Source of the DNA: an uncultured Lysobacteraceae bacterium
GTDB taxonomy: Bacteria; Pseudomonadota; Gammaproteobacteria; Xanthomonadales; Xanthomonadaceae
DNA length: 64,000 nucleotides
Assembly (NCBI GenBank): GCA_937897645.1
Contig: CALCNV010000147.1
Location: 36,834 to 100,833, forward strand
Direction: 5' to 3'
How positions within the stretch are numbered: position 1 is the stretch's first letter; every line of letters begins with the position of its first letter. The position numbers and the translations under genes were made by a program. The notes under the pieces were generated by a model, which had not been told where the DNA came from, searched no databases, and was given only the letters and a program-made list of their open reading frames with translations. This document shows, one piece after another, positions 8,890-18,309 of this stretch.

Positions 8890-9648
8890 ATGCTGGTCAG
8901 TGTGATCATGCCGGTGTACAACGCAGAGCGCACCATGCGCAAATCGATCGAGTCCGTGTTGCAGCAGAGCATGGGCGAACTGGAACTCATCTTGATAGAT
9001 GATGCGTCACGCGATGGATCGGCATCGATCATCGAAGGCTTCGTGCGACAAGACCAGCGCGTGAAGGCGATTCGCCAGCCCGCGAATGCCGGCGTAACCG
9101 AAGCACGCAATGCTGGCATGCGGGCCGCGTCAGGCACTCACATCGCCTTGCTGGACAGCGATGACTGGTGGCATCCGCGCAAGCTGGAATTGCAGCTTGG
9201 CAGGATGAAGGAGGCGCGTGCAATGGTGTCCTACACTGCCTACCAGCGCGTGGCCGAAGATGGCCGCTTGTTGTCTCGAGTGGATCCGCCGCCGCAAGTC
9301 GATCACCACGACATGCTTGAAAGCAACCATATCGGCAACCTGACAGGTATTTATGACCGCGCGCTCGGGGATGTATCGTTCATGCCTATGGGGCACGAGG
9401 ATTACGTGTTCTGGCTGGACAGGGTGCGTCGGGCAGGCAAGGCGATACGCGTCGACCACGATGAGCCCCTTGCCTATTATTTGGTGCGCAATGGTTCCTT
9501 GTCTTCCAACAAGCTTCGTGCAGCGCGATGGCAATGGCGCATTTATCGGGATGTGGAGGATCTTTCTCTGCTGGCATCTGCCGGCTACATGCTGAAGTAC
9601 TTCAAGCACGCCGTGGCGAAACGAAAATCCGCTGCGAGGCCACGGTGA
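8890..9648 (+). CDS. Glycosyltransferase family 2
   Basis: A 252-residue GT-A fold inverting glycosyltransferase. It has the N-terminal nucleotide-binding strand MLVSVIMPVYNAERTM, the IDDASRDGS loop and the DxD-type metal motif LLDSDDWW. The frame extends upstream to 8749, overlapping the previous gene, but ATG 8890, preceded by GAGCGGGG, gives the canonical family N-terminus. Last gene of the plus-strand arm; it converges on the lyase genes and a hairpin terminator follows about 30 bp downstream. Confidence 0.9.
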   Translation: MLVSVIMPVYNAERTMRKSIESVLQQSMGELELILIDDASRDGSASIIEGFVRQDQRVKAIRQPANAGVTEARNAGMRAASGTHIALLDSDDWWHPRKLELQLGRMKEARAMVSYTAYQRVAEDGRLLSRVDPPPQVDHHDMLESNHIGNLTGIYDRALGDVSFMPMGHEDYVFWLDRVRRAGKAIRVDHDEPLAYYLVRNGSLSSNKLRAARWQWRIYRDVEDLSLLASAGYMLKYFKHAVAKRKSAARPR

Positions 9649-9680
9649 ACCAAGACGGCACCCACTGGCTCGAATGGACG

Positions 9681-9703
9681 GCTTGGGGCATCCTGCCCCA
9701 AGC
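9681..9703. terminator. Bidirectional hairpin terminator
   Basis: GCTTGGGGCA and its exact complement TGCCCCAAGC are separated by three bases, giving a 10-bp stem. It lies between the convergent GT2 gene (ends 9648) and lyase gene (ends 9716), where transcripts from both strands need to end. There is no long T-run on either side, so efficiency is uncertain. Confidence 0.55.
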
Positions 9704-9715
9704 TACGGATATGCC

Positions 9716-11764
9716 TCAGATCTCGCTTAACTCGACCAGATAGCCAGTGGTGCCACCGGTAACGTCAATGCGGTAACGGGCACCATCTTCGACATACTTC
9801 CCGGTGCTGAAATTGCTGTTGATCGTGGCGTTGGCAGGTTCCAGCACTCGTACCCGCAAGCGGCCGGCAGTTGCCTCGCGGCTGTTCACGAGGATTGGCA
9901 ATACCGGCGTATTCACCTGGAATGTGGCGGCAGTGCCAGTGGTCATGGCAAACGTGTCACGGACCGTTAGCTTGCGTGCGGCGAAGCTGAAATTACGCTG
10001 CCATGAAGTCACGGCGGTGTTGTCGCAGAAGGCGGGCGTGAGGTTTGCGGCGGCAGTGAAAGCGCCGCCACTACCAGGCGTGACGGTCATGGTTGAAATC
10101 TTTGTGGTTGATTCGCACTGGCGTGCCACGGTTCCGTTGCGAACAAAGCGCACAAGGTTATGCACGTCTGTCCCCTGGTTGATGCCGCTGTGGCTCCAGA
10201 TATTGGCTGTGACTGCCAGCCAGTCGCCTGAGAACAGGGTGAAAGAGCCCTGATCCTGGTGCGCATGGCTTTCGTTGTACGGGCCGGCCACTATCGCGAC
10301 CCACATTGCAGCGGAATCCCAGCCGGTACGGGCGAAAAGGTGCCCAGTTCCGGTCGCATGGTAGACCAGATTACTGGGCGGAGTGGCGACGGTGCCACTG
10401 GGAAGCAGGTCGTAGCGGAAGTTGAAGCCGGAATTCATCTGCGTACCTGGCATCACCACGCCGCTGCTGTTCTTCATCCTGATGTTGGTCAGCCACCATC
10501 TGGCGGCACGTTGCGCGCTTTCGCCATTGGCAGTCTGCCATGCTTCCAAGACCAGTCGGCGGTGGTAGTCATACAGTTCGGGAACTGAGTTTCGCGACTG
10601 GTCACCGATCGGTGCGAATCGATCCATCGTGGGCACCGTGGCATTGATCCAATAGTAGATGCTGTCCGTCGCATGCGTATTGGTATTGGCCAGGTCGACG
10701 CCAGTGGCATCCCGCCACAGGTGGTACAGCGAGAACAGCCGCATTTGCGCAGTGCCATAACCAGTGCCTTCGCTGCTACCACCACCAGGCAGCTTGGCGA
10801 AATATGCCTGGAGTGCCGGCAGCCGGCGATTGCGCAGTTCGCCCATCCATGTGGTACTGCCGGTAGCCAGCGCCCAATACATGGTCGCTTCAAGGAAGCT
10901 GTAATGGTAGTTGTTGCCAGGATTGTCAACGGACCAGCCGGTCCACGGTGCCGAGCGTGTGCCCCAGCGTGCGTTGCTGTAATTCCATATGTTCCATACA
11001 GTCTGTTCCGCATAGGCTGACCAGCGCGTCCGTTGCGCGCCGGTGATGAAGGCAGAGCACGCATTGAGCGTCATCGACAGGTCGGAGATCATCGGCCCGA
11101 CTTCAAGGTAGGAGTCGCCGGCAACCTCAGGGTTGCTGCCTGCGGCGATGCTCGCCTCCGCGGCGGAAACCTGCTGCTCCACCATGTTGACTGCGAGCGT
11201 GCAGTACTTGGTCTCGGGTGAGAGCTGGTACATGATTGCTGCTTCACTGGCGGCAAACGCGTAGCCCGGGCTCCCGGCCACGGCGTTATCCACCCAGCCC
11301 TTGAAACGTGTGTAAGCAGCCGAGTTGCGATCCACGTACCGCAGTGCCGAAGGCAGTGTGATGAGTCGGGGGCGAGACGAATTGGACATGGTCCTTCCGC
11401 CGCTCGCAGTTGGTGTCGCAACCTGCTGGGTGGAGACTGAGGTTCCATCCATGCCGACGCTTGCAGGCGTGGAGGCCCCGGCGTTGATGCGGTCGCTGCT
11501 GAAACGGCTGATCAATCGCGCGGAAATGAAGACGGTAGGATAGGCGCGCGCAAACGACCGTATCCGCTGCGGGCTGATGCCAGTGTCATCGAGCGCATTA
11601 AGTGACCACCGTTCCCAGCGTTCGCCGAGCAGTCCAGCGGCACTGGATACCAGCACGGTAGCAAGGAAGGTGCTGCCGATCAGCACGGTGGCGATGGGAC
11701 GCAAGCGATTCGGGGGCCTACGCAGGGTGGCCGAAGACACGGATGATGCAGGATGGGGCGACAA
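9716..11764 (-). CDS. Heparinase II/III-like polysaccharide lyase, copy A
   Basis: A 682-residue protein with one N-terminal membrane segment (about residues 22-45), a linker of roughly 100 residues, then an all-alpha toroid-type region (DNPGNNYHYSFLEATMYWAL, YDYHRRLVLEA) and a beta-rich C-terminal half with SHAHQDQGSFTLFSGDW (His near residue 500), the pattern seen in heparinase II/III-type lyases. These cut uronic-acid polymers by beta-elimination. The open frame reaches 11848, but TTG 11764 lies six bases after AGAGGAGA and is the likely start. Paralogue of the gene at 12030. Predicted periplasmic and membrane-tethered; the substrate is probably the polymer made by this locus. Confidence 0.75.
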   Translation of the reverse strand: MSPHPASSVSSATLRRPPNRLRPIATVLIGSTFLATVLVSSAAGLLGERWERWSLNALDDTGISPQRIRSFARAYPTVFISARLISRFSSDRINAGASTPASVGMDGTSVSTQQVATPTASGGRTMSNSSRPRLITLPSALRYVDRNSAAYTRFKGWVDNAVAGSPGYAFAASEAAIMYQLSPETKYCTLAVNMVEQQVSAAEASIAAGSNPEVAGDSYLEVGPMISDLSMTLNACSAFITGAQRTRWSAYAEQTVWNIWNYSNARWGTRSAPWTGWSVDNPGNNYHYSFLEATMYWALATGSTTWMGELRNRRLPALQAYFAKLPGGGSSEGTGYGTAQMRLFSLYHLWRDATGVDLANTNTHATDSIYYWINATVPTMDRFAPIGDQSRNSVPELYDYHRRLVLEAWQTANGESAQRAARWWLTNIRMKNSSGVVMPGTQMNSGFNFRYDLLPSGTVATPPSNLVYHATGTGHLFARTGWDSAAMWVAIVAGPYNESHAHQDQGSFTLFSGDWLAVTANIWSHSGINQGTDVHNLVRFVRNGTVARQCESTTKISTMTVTPGSGGAFTAAANLTPAFCDNTAVTSWQRNFSFAARKLTVRDTFAMTTGTAATFQVNTPVLPILVNSREATAGRLRVRVLEPANATINSNFSTGKYVEDGARYRIDVTGGTTGYLVELSEI

Positions 11765-12029
11765 GGGGGCTCTCCTCTGGAGCCGCACGCAGGACGACGA
11801 CAATACGATTATTGTCGCGTCGCTCTGGCTCCCCCTAGCCCATACCAACGTAGCGGCAGGCGCATCATAACGTGGCGATTCCGCGTAACCGGACGAAAAA
11901 ATACCGCGAAAAATCCTGTCGTTCAGCTGGCATCCGGGTTTATCGAAGGTACGCGAACGCCCGGATCTCGCTATTGCGTGTATAAACGGCTTGGCACGTC
12001 ATCAGGTCACTTTTAAAGTGTGACCCATT

Positions 12030-13901
12030 TCATTTTTCGGATAGTTCGACCACATAGCCATCGTGGCCGCCGGAAATATCGATGCGCCACCCTTTGCGGA
12101 ATTCCTGGCTATCCACCTTGCTCCAGTCATGCAGCCCAATGACGGCGTTGGCAGGTTCCAGCACCCGCACCCGCAGGTTTCCGGCGACCACCTCGTTGCC
12201 ATTGACCTTGGGTTCGGTCGGTACGTTCACCTGGAAGATGGCGCGCGTGCCCGTTCCCAGCTTGAATTGGTCGCGAACCGTGAGCTTGCGGGCAGCGAAG
12301 TCCAGTTTCCTCTGCCAGCTAACGAGGGCAGGATTGCCGCGATAGACCGGAGTCAAGTCCGCGACTGCCGAAAAAGCGCCATCGGCACCGGGCGTGATCG
12401 TCACCGTGGATCGTGACTGGCTGCTTTCGCATTGGTGCACGATGGTATCGCCGCCCGGTGATGCGCATTGGCTTGCACTGCTGTTGCTGCGCTCGAAACG
12501 CACTACGTTGTGCACTTCCGTGCCCTGCTGGATGCCGCTGTGGCTCCAGATGTTCTGGGTAACCGCAAGCCAGTCATTTGCGAACAAGGTGAACGACCCC
12601 TGGTCCTGGTGGGCATGGCTTTCGTTGTAAGGGCCGGCAATGAACGCGAGCCACATTGCGTCCTTGCCCCAATCAGTGCGCGTGAAGAAATGCCCGGTGC
12701 CCACGGCATGGTGGCTGAGTGCTACAGGCGGCGTGCCGCCCGTGCCTGCGGGAAGCAGGTCGTAGCGGCTGTTGAAGCCACCAGACATCCTGGGTACGGA
12801 AATGGAGTCCAGCCACCATGACGACATGCCAAGTGCGCCGGGCTCTTGGGTCAGTTGCCTTGCCTCCAGCACCAGTCGGCGATGGTAGTCATACAGCTCC
12901 GGGACGGAGTTGCGCGACTGGTCACCGATCGGCGCGAACCGATCCAACGTAGGCACCGTGGCATGGACCCAGTAGGGAATGCTGTCGCGTGAGTGCGTGC
13001 TCGCCGTCGCGAGGTCTTCGCCGGTGCTGTCGCGCCATAGCCGGTAAATCGAGAACAGGCGCATGTGCGCGGCACCGTAGCCCGTGCCCTCGCTGCTGCC
13101 GCCACCGGGCAGCTTGGCGAAGTAGGACTTGAGCGGCGGCAGCCTGCGCTCGCGAAGATCCTTCATCCACTTCTCATTGCCACTCACCAGTGCCCAGAAC
13201 ATCGTGGCTTCCAGGAAGCTGTAGTAGTAGTTGTTGCCAGGATTGTCGGTTGACCATCCCGTCCAAGGATGCGGGCGGCCACCCCATTGGGCCGAGGCGT
13301 GATTCCAGACATTCCACACGGCCTGTTCCGCGTAGGCTGACCAGCGCTCGCGTTGCTCGGGAGAAATGTCGGCTGCGCAGCTGTCCAGCGTCAGTGCCAG
13401 GTCTGCAATATAAGGGCCGACTTCCAGGTAGGAGTCGCCGGAGATGGCCGGCCGTCCACCCGAGGCGATGGCAGCCTCGGCTTCGGTGACTTGTTGCTCC
13501 ACCATCTTCATCGCCAGGACGCAATATTTCTTCGACTCGGACAGCCGATACATCAGCGCTGCGTCAGTCGCCGAGAACGCATAGCCAGGGCTGCCGGCAA
13601 CGGCTGAATCCACCCATGACCTGAAGCGCCCGTAGGCATCGGATTTCTTGTCGACGAAAGAGAGATCCACGTTGAGCTTGCTAGTCGACGACGCTGTCGC
13701 TGCAGGCGGTGGCGATGATGCTGGCACGGGTTCCTGCACGGCGGTTGCCATAACAGGCGAAATACTGGAACCCGCATGGTCAGGCTCGCTGCACTGGCCG
13801 ATGGCGGCGGCCAGCAGTGCGAGGCACAGCAACAAGACGCCGGGCCATGCGCGCATCCGGGCGCGTGGGGGAGTGTGCGGATTGACTGGCGGCTTGCTCA
13901 T
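12030..13901 (-). CDS. Heparinase II/III-like polysaccharide lyase, copy B
   Basis: A 623-residue exported protein. Residues about 16-36 form a signal peptide or anchor (GVLLLCLALLAAAIG, then QC; the residue before Cys is Gln, so it is a poor lipobox). The body matches copy A nearly end to end: DNPGNNYYYSFLEATMFWAL, YDYHRRLVLEARQ and SHAHQDQGSFTLFANDW (His near residue 429). Copy B carries a short cysteine-bearing insertion after VVRFERSNSSASQC that is absent from A. It starts 11 bp after the stop of the outer-membrane protein gene, with GAGG ahead of ATG, so it is in the same operon. Likely role: trimming or releasing an acidic exopolysaccharide in the periplasm. Confidence 0.75.
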   Translation of the reverse strand: MSKPPVNPHTPPRARMRAWPGVLLLCLALLAAAIGQCSEPDHAGSSISPVMATAVQEPVPASSPPPAATASSTSKLNVDLSFVDKKSDAYGRFRSWVDSAVAGSPGYAFSATDAALMYRLSESKKYCVLAMKMVEQQVTEAEAAIASGGRPAISGDSYLEVGPYIADLALTLDSCAADISPEQRERWSAYAEQAVWNVWNHASAQWGGRPHPWTGWSTDNPGNNYYYSFLEATMFWALVSGNEKWMKDLRERRLPPLKSYFAKLPGGGSSEGTGYGAAHMRLFSIYRLWRDSTGEDLATASTHSRDSIPYWVHATVPTLDRFAPIGDQSRNSVPELYDYHRRLVLEARQLTQEPGALGMSSWWLDSISVPRMSGGFNSRYDLLPAGTGGTPPVALSHHAVGTGHFFTRTDWGKDAMWLAFIAGPYNESHAHQDQGSFTLFANDWLAVTQNIWSHSGIQQGTEVHNVVRFERSNSSASQCASPGGDTIVHQCESSQSRSTVTITPGADGAFSAVADLTPVYRGNPALVSWQRKLDFAARKLTVRDQFKLGTGTRAIFQVNVPTEPKVNGNEVVAGNLRVRVLEPANAVIGLHDWSKVDSQEFRKGWRIDISGGHDGYVVELSEK

Positions 13902-13912
13902 GGCCTCATCAC

Positions 13913-15214
13913 TCAGCGGTTGGAATAGGAGATGCTCAGGTAAACGATATTCTGGGATACGGTCTGCCCTGCGGCAGTACTGTCACGCCGGTAACGCTCC
14001 CATTGCAAAGCCGAACTCCAGCGTGGCGCCCACTGGTAGCGCAGTACTGCGCCCAAGCGCGTGGTGTCGTCGGTGCGGCCCAACTGGGTATAGTCGATGC
14101 TTTCGCGGGTTGCATAGGCACCCGCGCTGAGTGAACGACGTACCAGCCAGTTCAGGTCGGCGCGCACACCTTGGCTTTCCTGGTCGAATTCATCGGAATC
14201 CACGTAATCCCGGTTCTGCAGGTAAGGCGCAAGGGAGAACGTGGTGCGCGTGCTGGTGTAGGCGTAGTTGAGGTCCAGGCTGCGGACTTCATACGGCGAG
14301 GCGTTTACGACTGCATCGCCCGTCAACACGCTTTCAGGAAGCGTTGCATCGGCCTGGATCCCCGACAATGCATCCGTGGCGGTATCCGAGAACTGGCTTG
14401 AAGCCGCTATGCCGAAACTGTGATTGGGATTCGGGTTCCACGCGGCATCCACGCGAATCAATGGTTCCGAGCGACTTTCGCCGCCACGGTAGTCAAGACG
14501 TGAATAGCCCAGGTCGGTGCCGAGCTCGAACTGCGCAAGTGTGCGTGAATAGCGTCCGAACACGTCATAGCGGTTGTAGTCGCGTGCGACGACGTCGTCG
14601 TCGAAGTCGACCCGTTGTGCCTGCATGTTGAGCGAGATGCGGCTGGTCGGGGATAGTTCCTTGATCGTACGCAGGGCCAACGCGACGCGTTGAGAATTGA
14701 ATTCGTCGGTGATTTCCGCATCGCTGTTCACGTAACGCAATTCGCCCTGCCCCTGCAGCGAGGGTGATAAATTGACCAGCAACGTCGGTCCCATCGAAAA
14801 CACATTGACTTGCTGCCTGTTGCCCGGTGCGTCAGGCACCAGCGCATCCACGGGCTGCACCGACAGGTTGTTTTCCGCCAGGAAGAACAGGCGCTGCGGG
14901 ATGATGATCCAGTTGACGCGTCCCGAGAGCGTGCCGTCAACGGTGTCGGTGAAGATGTCATCCTTGTAATTACGATACTCGACGCGGCCGTCAACGCTCG
15001 CCTGCAGCATCGAATTGGTTTCCGTGAGCGTGAAGCCAAGTCCGCTGCGCAGGTAGCGCTGGTCAATCGGGTCAAGGGCGCTCAACGCGACGTTGTCGTT
15101 CCACTCGACGCCAAGGTCCACGTTGTAGTCCACCCGCGCGGCCAAGGCCGTGCAAGGCAGGGTAGCGGCGATAGCGCCGGCAATGACCGAAGCACGCATG
15201 GTTATCCGGTGCAT
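13913..15214 (-). CDS. Outer-membrane beta-barrel protein of the exopolysaccharide export locus
   Basis: A 433-residue protein with a clear Sec signal peptide cleaved after TLPCTALA, then a repeating pattern of short amphipathic beta-strands ending in a strand-like QNIVYLSISYSNR. Similar beta-barrel proteins sit beside Wzz/Wza-type genes in EpsL/PEP-CTERM-associated exopolysaccharide clusters; none has a settled function, and an outer-membrane secretion or anchoring role is inferred. Transcribed between the BY-kinase-like gene and the lyases. Confidence 0.72.
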   Translation of the reverse strand: MHRITMRASVIAGAIAATLPCTALAARVDYNVDLGVEWNDNVALSALDPIDQRYLRSGLGFTLTETNSMLQASVDGRVEYRNYKDDIFTDTVDGTLSGRVNWIIIPQRLFFLAENNLSVQPVDALVPDAPGNRQQVNVFSMGPTLLVNLSPSLQGQGELRYVNSDAEITDEFNSQRVALALRTIKELSPTSRISLNMQAQRVDFDDDVVARDYNRYDVFGRYSRTLAQFELGTDLGYSRLDYRGGESRSEPLIRVDAAWNPNPNHSFGIAASSQFSDTATDALSGIQADATLPESVLTGDAVVNASPYEVRSLDLNYAYTSTRTTFSLAPYLQNRDYVDSDEFDQESQGVRADLNWLVRRSLSAGAYATRESIDYTQLGRTDDTTRLGAVLRYQWAPRWSSALQWERYRRDSTAAGQTVSQNIVYLSISYSNR

Positions 15215-15239
15215 GTGCCTTCTCCTTTTCCGCGCCCGT

Positions 15240-16007
15240 TCAGGGCAGGTGGTTGAACACGACGCCGGCCAGCTTTTCGCCGGGGAAACTGGCCAGTGCA
15301 GTGTCCACTTTTTCAGGTGTGACCTTGCCGTAACCTGCCACTAGCACTACCAGGTCAGCCAGCTCGGAGAGGATGCGCGCGTCAGGCGAGCCTAGTACCG
15401 AGGGGCTGTCTAGGATCAAGTAGCGATCCGGGTAGCGGCTGCGCAGTGAGTCAACCAGTGCGCGCATGCGGAACGATGTGAACGATTCGCCCGTCGTTTC
15501 ACGCTGCACGCCGCTTGGGATCAGGCGCAGGCGAGGTATGCCCGTGCGATAGAGGATCTTGGCGACATCCAGGGCGCTGTCTTCCAGGTAGTCCATCAAG
15601 CCGCCCTCGGAAGCATCCACGCCCAGCGCCCACTGTTGTGATGGATGCAGTACGTCGCAGTCGATCAGCAGGGAGGTCTTGGTGTCGTCGAAGGCAAACG
15701 CGGTGGCAAGGTTGCGGGCGACGAAACTGCCGCCACAACCGTGGCTGATCGGAGCCACAAGGGTGACGAAATTGCGTTCACCTCCCAGCGACAGCAGTCG
15801 CGTGCGCAATTCGCGGAACGCGTCGGCCTGTTCACGCACGGAATCATTGCGGTGGATCAGGCTGCGATCCTCGAGCTCGCGTGTGGTCAGTGCCCGCGGT
15901 TCGTCGAGTAGTGCGATCGAACGTGCAGCATCGTTGCGGCGCATTGCGCCCTGCGGGCTTTCGTTGTCCGGGGTCACAGGCAATTCCAGGTTGTCTTGTC
16001 GGTTCAT
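15240..16007 (-). CDS. BY-kinase-like (CpsD/Wzc-type) ATPase with degenerate P-loop
   Basis: A 255-residue MinD/ParA-fold protein of the capsular tyrosine autokinase family, which usually controls chain length through a Wzz-type partner (the adjacent gene). Walker A-prime (SLLIDCD, about 113-118) and a Walker B-like strand (YLILDSPSV) are present, but the Walker A loop reads SHGCGGSFVARNLA (about 88-101) and has Gly where the family has the catalytic Lys. No tyrosine cluster at the C-terminus. It may therefore be a nucleotide-sensing or structural partner rather than a kinase. ATG 16007 is chosen; an upstream ATG at 16055 would overlap the chain-length gene by 38 bp. Confidence 0.8.
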   Translation of the reverse strand: MNRQDNLELPVTPDNESPQGAMRRNDAARSIALLDEPRALTTRELEDRSLIHRNDSVREQADAFRELRTRLLSLGGERNFVTLVAPISHGCGGSFVARNLATAFAFDDTKTSLLIDCDVLHPSQQWALGVDASEGGLMDYLEDSALDVAKILYRTGIPRLRLIPSGVQRETTGESFTSFRMRALVDSLRSRYPDRYLILDSPSVLGSPDARILSELADLVVLVAGYGKVTPEKVDTALASFPGEKLAGVVFNHLP

Positions 16008-16017
16008 GGCGTCCGCG

Positions 16018-17604
16018 TCACGCGACCATATGCTTGTAGCCGAGGGCCAGGCCATAGGCCAGCACCACGGCGGCCAGTATCCCGATGCTCATCGCGGTGC
16101 GCGTGCGCTGCAGGCGCTGCGCCCGCGGCGTACGGTAGATCGGGACGATGGTCAGTAGCGGGATTTCCGAGTGTTTCTGCAGTTGTGCAGGCGAACGCAT
16201 GCGTGGGTCGAAGCGCACGCGCAGGAACAAAAGCCCCAGTGGCACCGCGAGGGCCATGAAAAGCCCGGCTATCGCGAAGTGCATGAAACGCAGGCCGGTC
16301 GGGCGTAGCGGCATGATCGCCGGGTCTTGCACGCGCAAGGTCAGGCCGCGTTCCTCGCGGTCCAGTTCCATGGACACGCGGGCGTTCTCGCGGCGACGGA
16401 GCAGGTCCTGGTAAATGTCGCGGTTGACTTCGTAGTCGCGTGTCAATTCCGCCAGCGCGCTCTCGGATTCCGCGATGCGACGGCTGCGGCCAAGCTCTTC
16501 CTCCAACAGCGATTCCGCGATTCCCATCCGGGATTGCGTGGCTGCCATTTCGCGCCGCGCCGCGCCCTGCTGGCTGCGCAGTTCCTGGTACAACGGGTTC
16601 ATCTGGGCATCATCGAATGGGCTGGCGGTAGTGGGCGCCGTCGCGCGGCGCCGTTCTTCGTCACGCATGGATTGCTGGATGTCGGCCATCTGGTGGCGGA
16701 TTCGCACCACGTCCGGGTATTGCTCGGTGTAGGTCAGCAGCAGGCGGTCGAGTTGTCCCTGCAGTTCAAGCAATTGCCCGCGGTACAGGCTTTCGCGAGT
16801 CTGGACTGCGGTGACGGCCGATTCACCCGAAAGTTGCGACGTGATCGCGCTTTCGCGCGAGCGCTGTTCCAGCAGCGCCATGCGGGTCTGTTCGACCTGC
16901 GTGCGCAATGCGCTTATGCGAGTGCTGGCATCGGTGGCGCTGCCAGGTTGCGCGTCAGCATTGGCCGAACGGTACTTCTGCAGGTTGTCTTCGGCGTCAG
17001 TGAGTTTCTTGTGGTAATCATTCACGCGCGCATCGATGAACTGGTAGGCCTCGCGGCTTTCGCGACCCTTGGTGGCAAGGCTTTCCTTGATGAACATCGC
17101 GCCCAGGCGCTCGGTAACCTTGTAGGTGCGCTGTGCGTCGGAATCGCGGTAAGTGATCTCGACCAGATCCGGCCGGGAAGCGCGGATGGTGATGCGTTCC
17201 TTCAGCGCTTCAAGCAGCCGGTCACGCTGCAGGGCAGTGGGCTTGTCTTCCAGCCAGCCGCCGGTTTCCAGCGCGTCCTCCAGCACCTTGCGACTGTAGA
17301 TCACCTGGCGTGCGATGCCGGCGCGGTCGGTGACGCCCGTGGCCACGGCGCGACCTTCCAGCAAGGGCTGGATGATGTCGCTCTCCTGGGCCAGGATGGT
17401 CGTCGAGGCCGTGTAGCTCTTGGGAAGCAACAACAACCCCACGAACAGCGTCAGCAGTGCGATCACTGCAAAGATCGACGCCAGCGGCACCAAGTTGCGC
17501 TTGCCCTCGTTCAGCAGGATCGGTACCAGTTCGCTCGGGGTCAGTTGCTTGCTGGACGGGGAGGTGGCGGTGGTGCGGCGGGCGGGAAGTGCATTGGGAC
17601 TCAT
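16018..17604 (-). CDS. Polysaccharide chain-length determinant (Wzz/GumC-like)
   Basis: A 528-residue inner-membrane polysaccharide co-polymerase. It has an N-terminal transmembrane helix (about 43-62), a long periplasmic coiled-coil-rich region (residues about 150-420, full of Glu/Arg/Gln heptads), and two C-terminal hydrophobic segments (about 447-470 and 505-523). The architecture matches the exopolysaccharide/PEP-CTERM chain-length family. It should set polymer length and link the polymerase to the outer-membrane exporter. Its ATG overlaps the stop of the export lipoprotein by one base; the kinase-like partner follows 10 bp downstream. Confidence 0.88.
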   Translation of the reverse strand: MSPNALPARRTTATSPSSKQLTPSELVPILLNEGKRNLVPLASIFAVIALLTLFVGLLLLPKSYTASTTILAQESDIIQPLLEGRAVATGVTDRAGIARQVIYSRKVLEDALETGGWLEDKPTALQRDRLLEALKERITIRASRPDLVEITYRDSDAQRTYKVTERLGAMFIKESLATKGRESREAYQFIDARVNDYHKKLTDAEDNLQKYRSANADAQPGSATDASTRISALRTQVEQTRMALLEQRSRESAITSQLSGESAVTAVQTRESLYRGQLLELQGQLDRLLLTYTEQYPDVVRIRHQMADIQQSMRDEERRRATAPTTASPFDDAQMNPLYQELRSQQGAARREMAATQSRMGIAESLLEEELGRSRRIAESESALAELTRDYEVNRDIYQDLLRRRENARVSMELDREERGLTLRVQDPAIMPLRPTGLRFMHFAIAGLFMALAVPLGLLFLRVRFDPRMRSPAQLQKHSEIPLLTIVPIYRTPRAQRLQRTRTAMSIGILAAVVLAYGLALGYKHMVA

Positions 17605-18227
17605 CAGAATGTGCGCTCGGGAATGGTGATGACATCGCCGGGTGCAACGGGGAAGTTGGTGGAGAGGTCGCCGTGGTTGAGTATGCGGTCAAGGCGAACT
17701 TGGTACGTCTGGGTACTTTCGGTGCCCTTGCGGTAGAGCTCAGAGCGATCTCCAGCGGCGAATTCAGTCACCCCGCCGGCCGCCAGCACTGCATCCAGCA
17801 CGGTCATGCCCGGGCGGAAGGGAATGGAGATGGGTTGGCGGACCGCACCGGTGACCCGGACACGCGAGAGGTATTCGTGGCTGCGCAGGTCAGTCAGGAT
17901 GACCGCGACTTGCGGATCACGGACGTAGCTGGCGAGCTTGGTCTGGATGTCGGCGGCGACTTCGGCAGGCGTATGTCCGCCGGCTGCCACGTCGCCGACC
18001 AGTGGCACGGAGATCATTCCATCAGGGCGTACGGGTACGGTGATGCCAAGCTCCGGATTACGCCAGACCGAAACCTGCACGATGTCATCGACACCAATGT
18101 GGTAAGCCTCGACGGCGGTAGCCGTGGCTTCCAAGGGCGGAGGGCTGCCGCTGGCGCCGCTTGTGGCGCAAGAGGCGAGCATGAGTGACAAGCAGAGGGC
18201 CAGCAGGCCAGAGACGATACGCGACAT
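17604..18227 (-). CDS. Polysaccharide export lipoprotein (Wza-like)
   Basis: A 207-residue lipoprotein. The signal sequence ends in the lipobox LMLASC, so it is acylated and sent to the outer membrane. It contains the polysaccharide export (poly_export) domain, YHIGVDDIVQVSVWRNPEL then VPLVGDV, followed by a SLBB-type domain (VRVTGAVRQPISIPFRPGMT). Proteins of this family form the outer-membrane channel for exopolysaccharide. ATG 18227 is preceded by AGGGG; the frame continues upstream, but residues there lie inside the next gene region. First of four tightly spaced assembly genes. Confidence 0.9.
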   Translation of the reverse strand: MSRIVSGLLALCLSLMLASCATSGASGSPPPLEATATAVEAYHIGVDDIVQVSVWRNPELGITVPVRPDGMISVPLVGDVAAGGHTPAEVAADIQTKLASYVRDPQVAVILTDLRSHEYLSRVRVTGAVRQPISIPFRPGMTVLDAVLAAGGVTEFAAGDRSELYRKGTESTQTYQVRLDRILNHGDLSTNFPVAPGDVITIPERTF

Positions 18228-18309
18228 TCCATTTTCCCCTGTGGTGGTCACGTCTTTTATAACGCGGGTAGGGCCCCTATCCGGCCACGGCGGGCCGGAA
18301 CTGCCTGGT

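Noticed and set aside
12005..12025. GGTCAC...GTGACC symmetry after lyase copy B as a terminator
   Set aside because: Arms are only six bases with a mismatched centre and no T-run; it could be chance.
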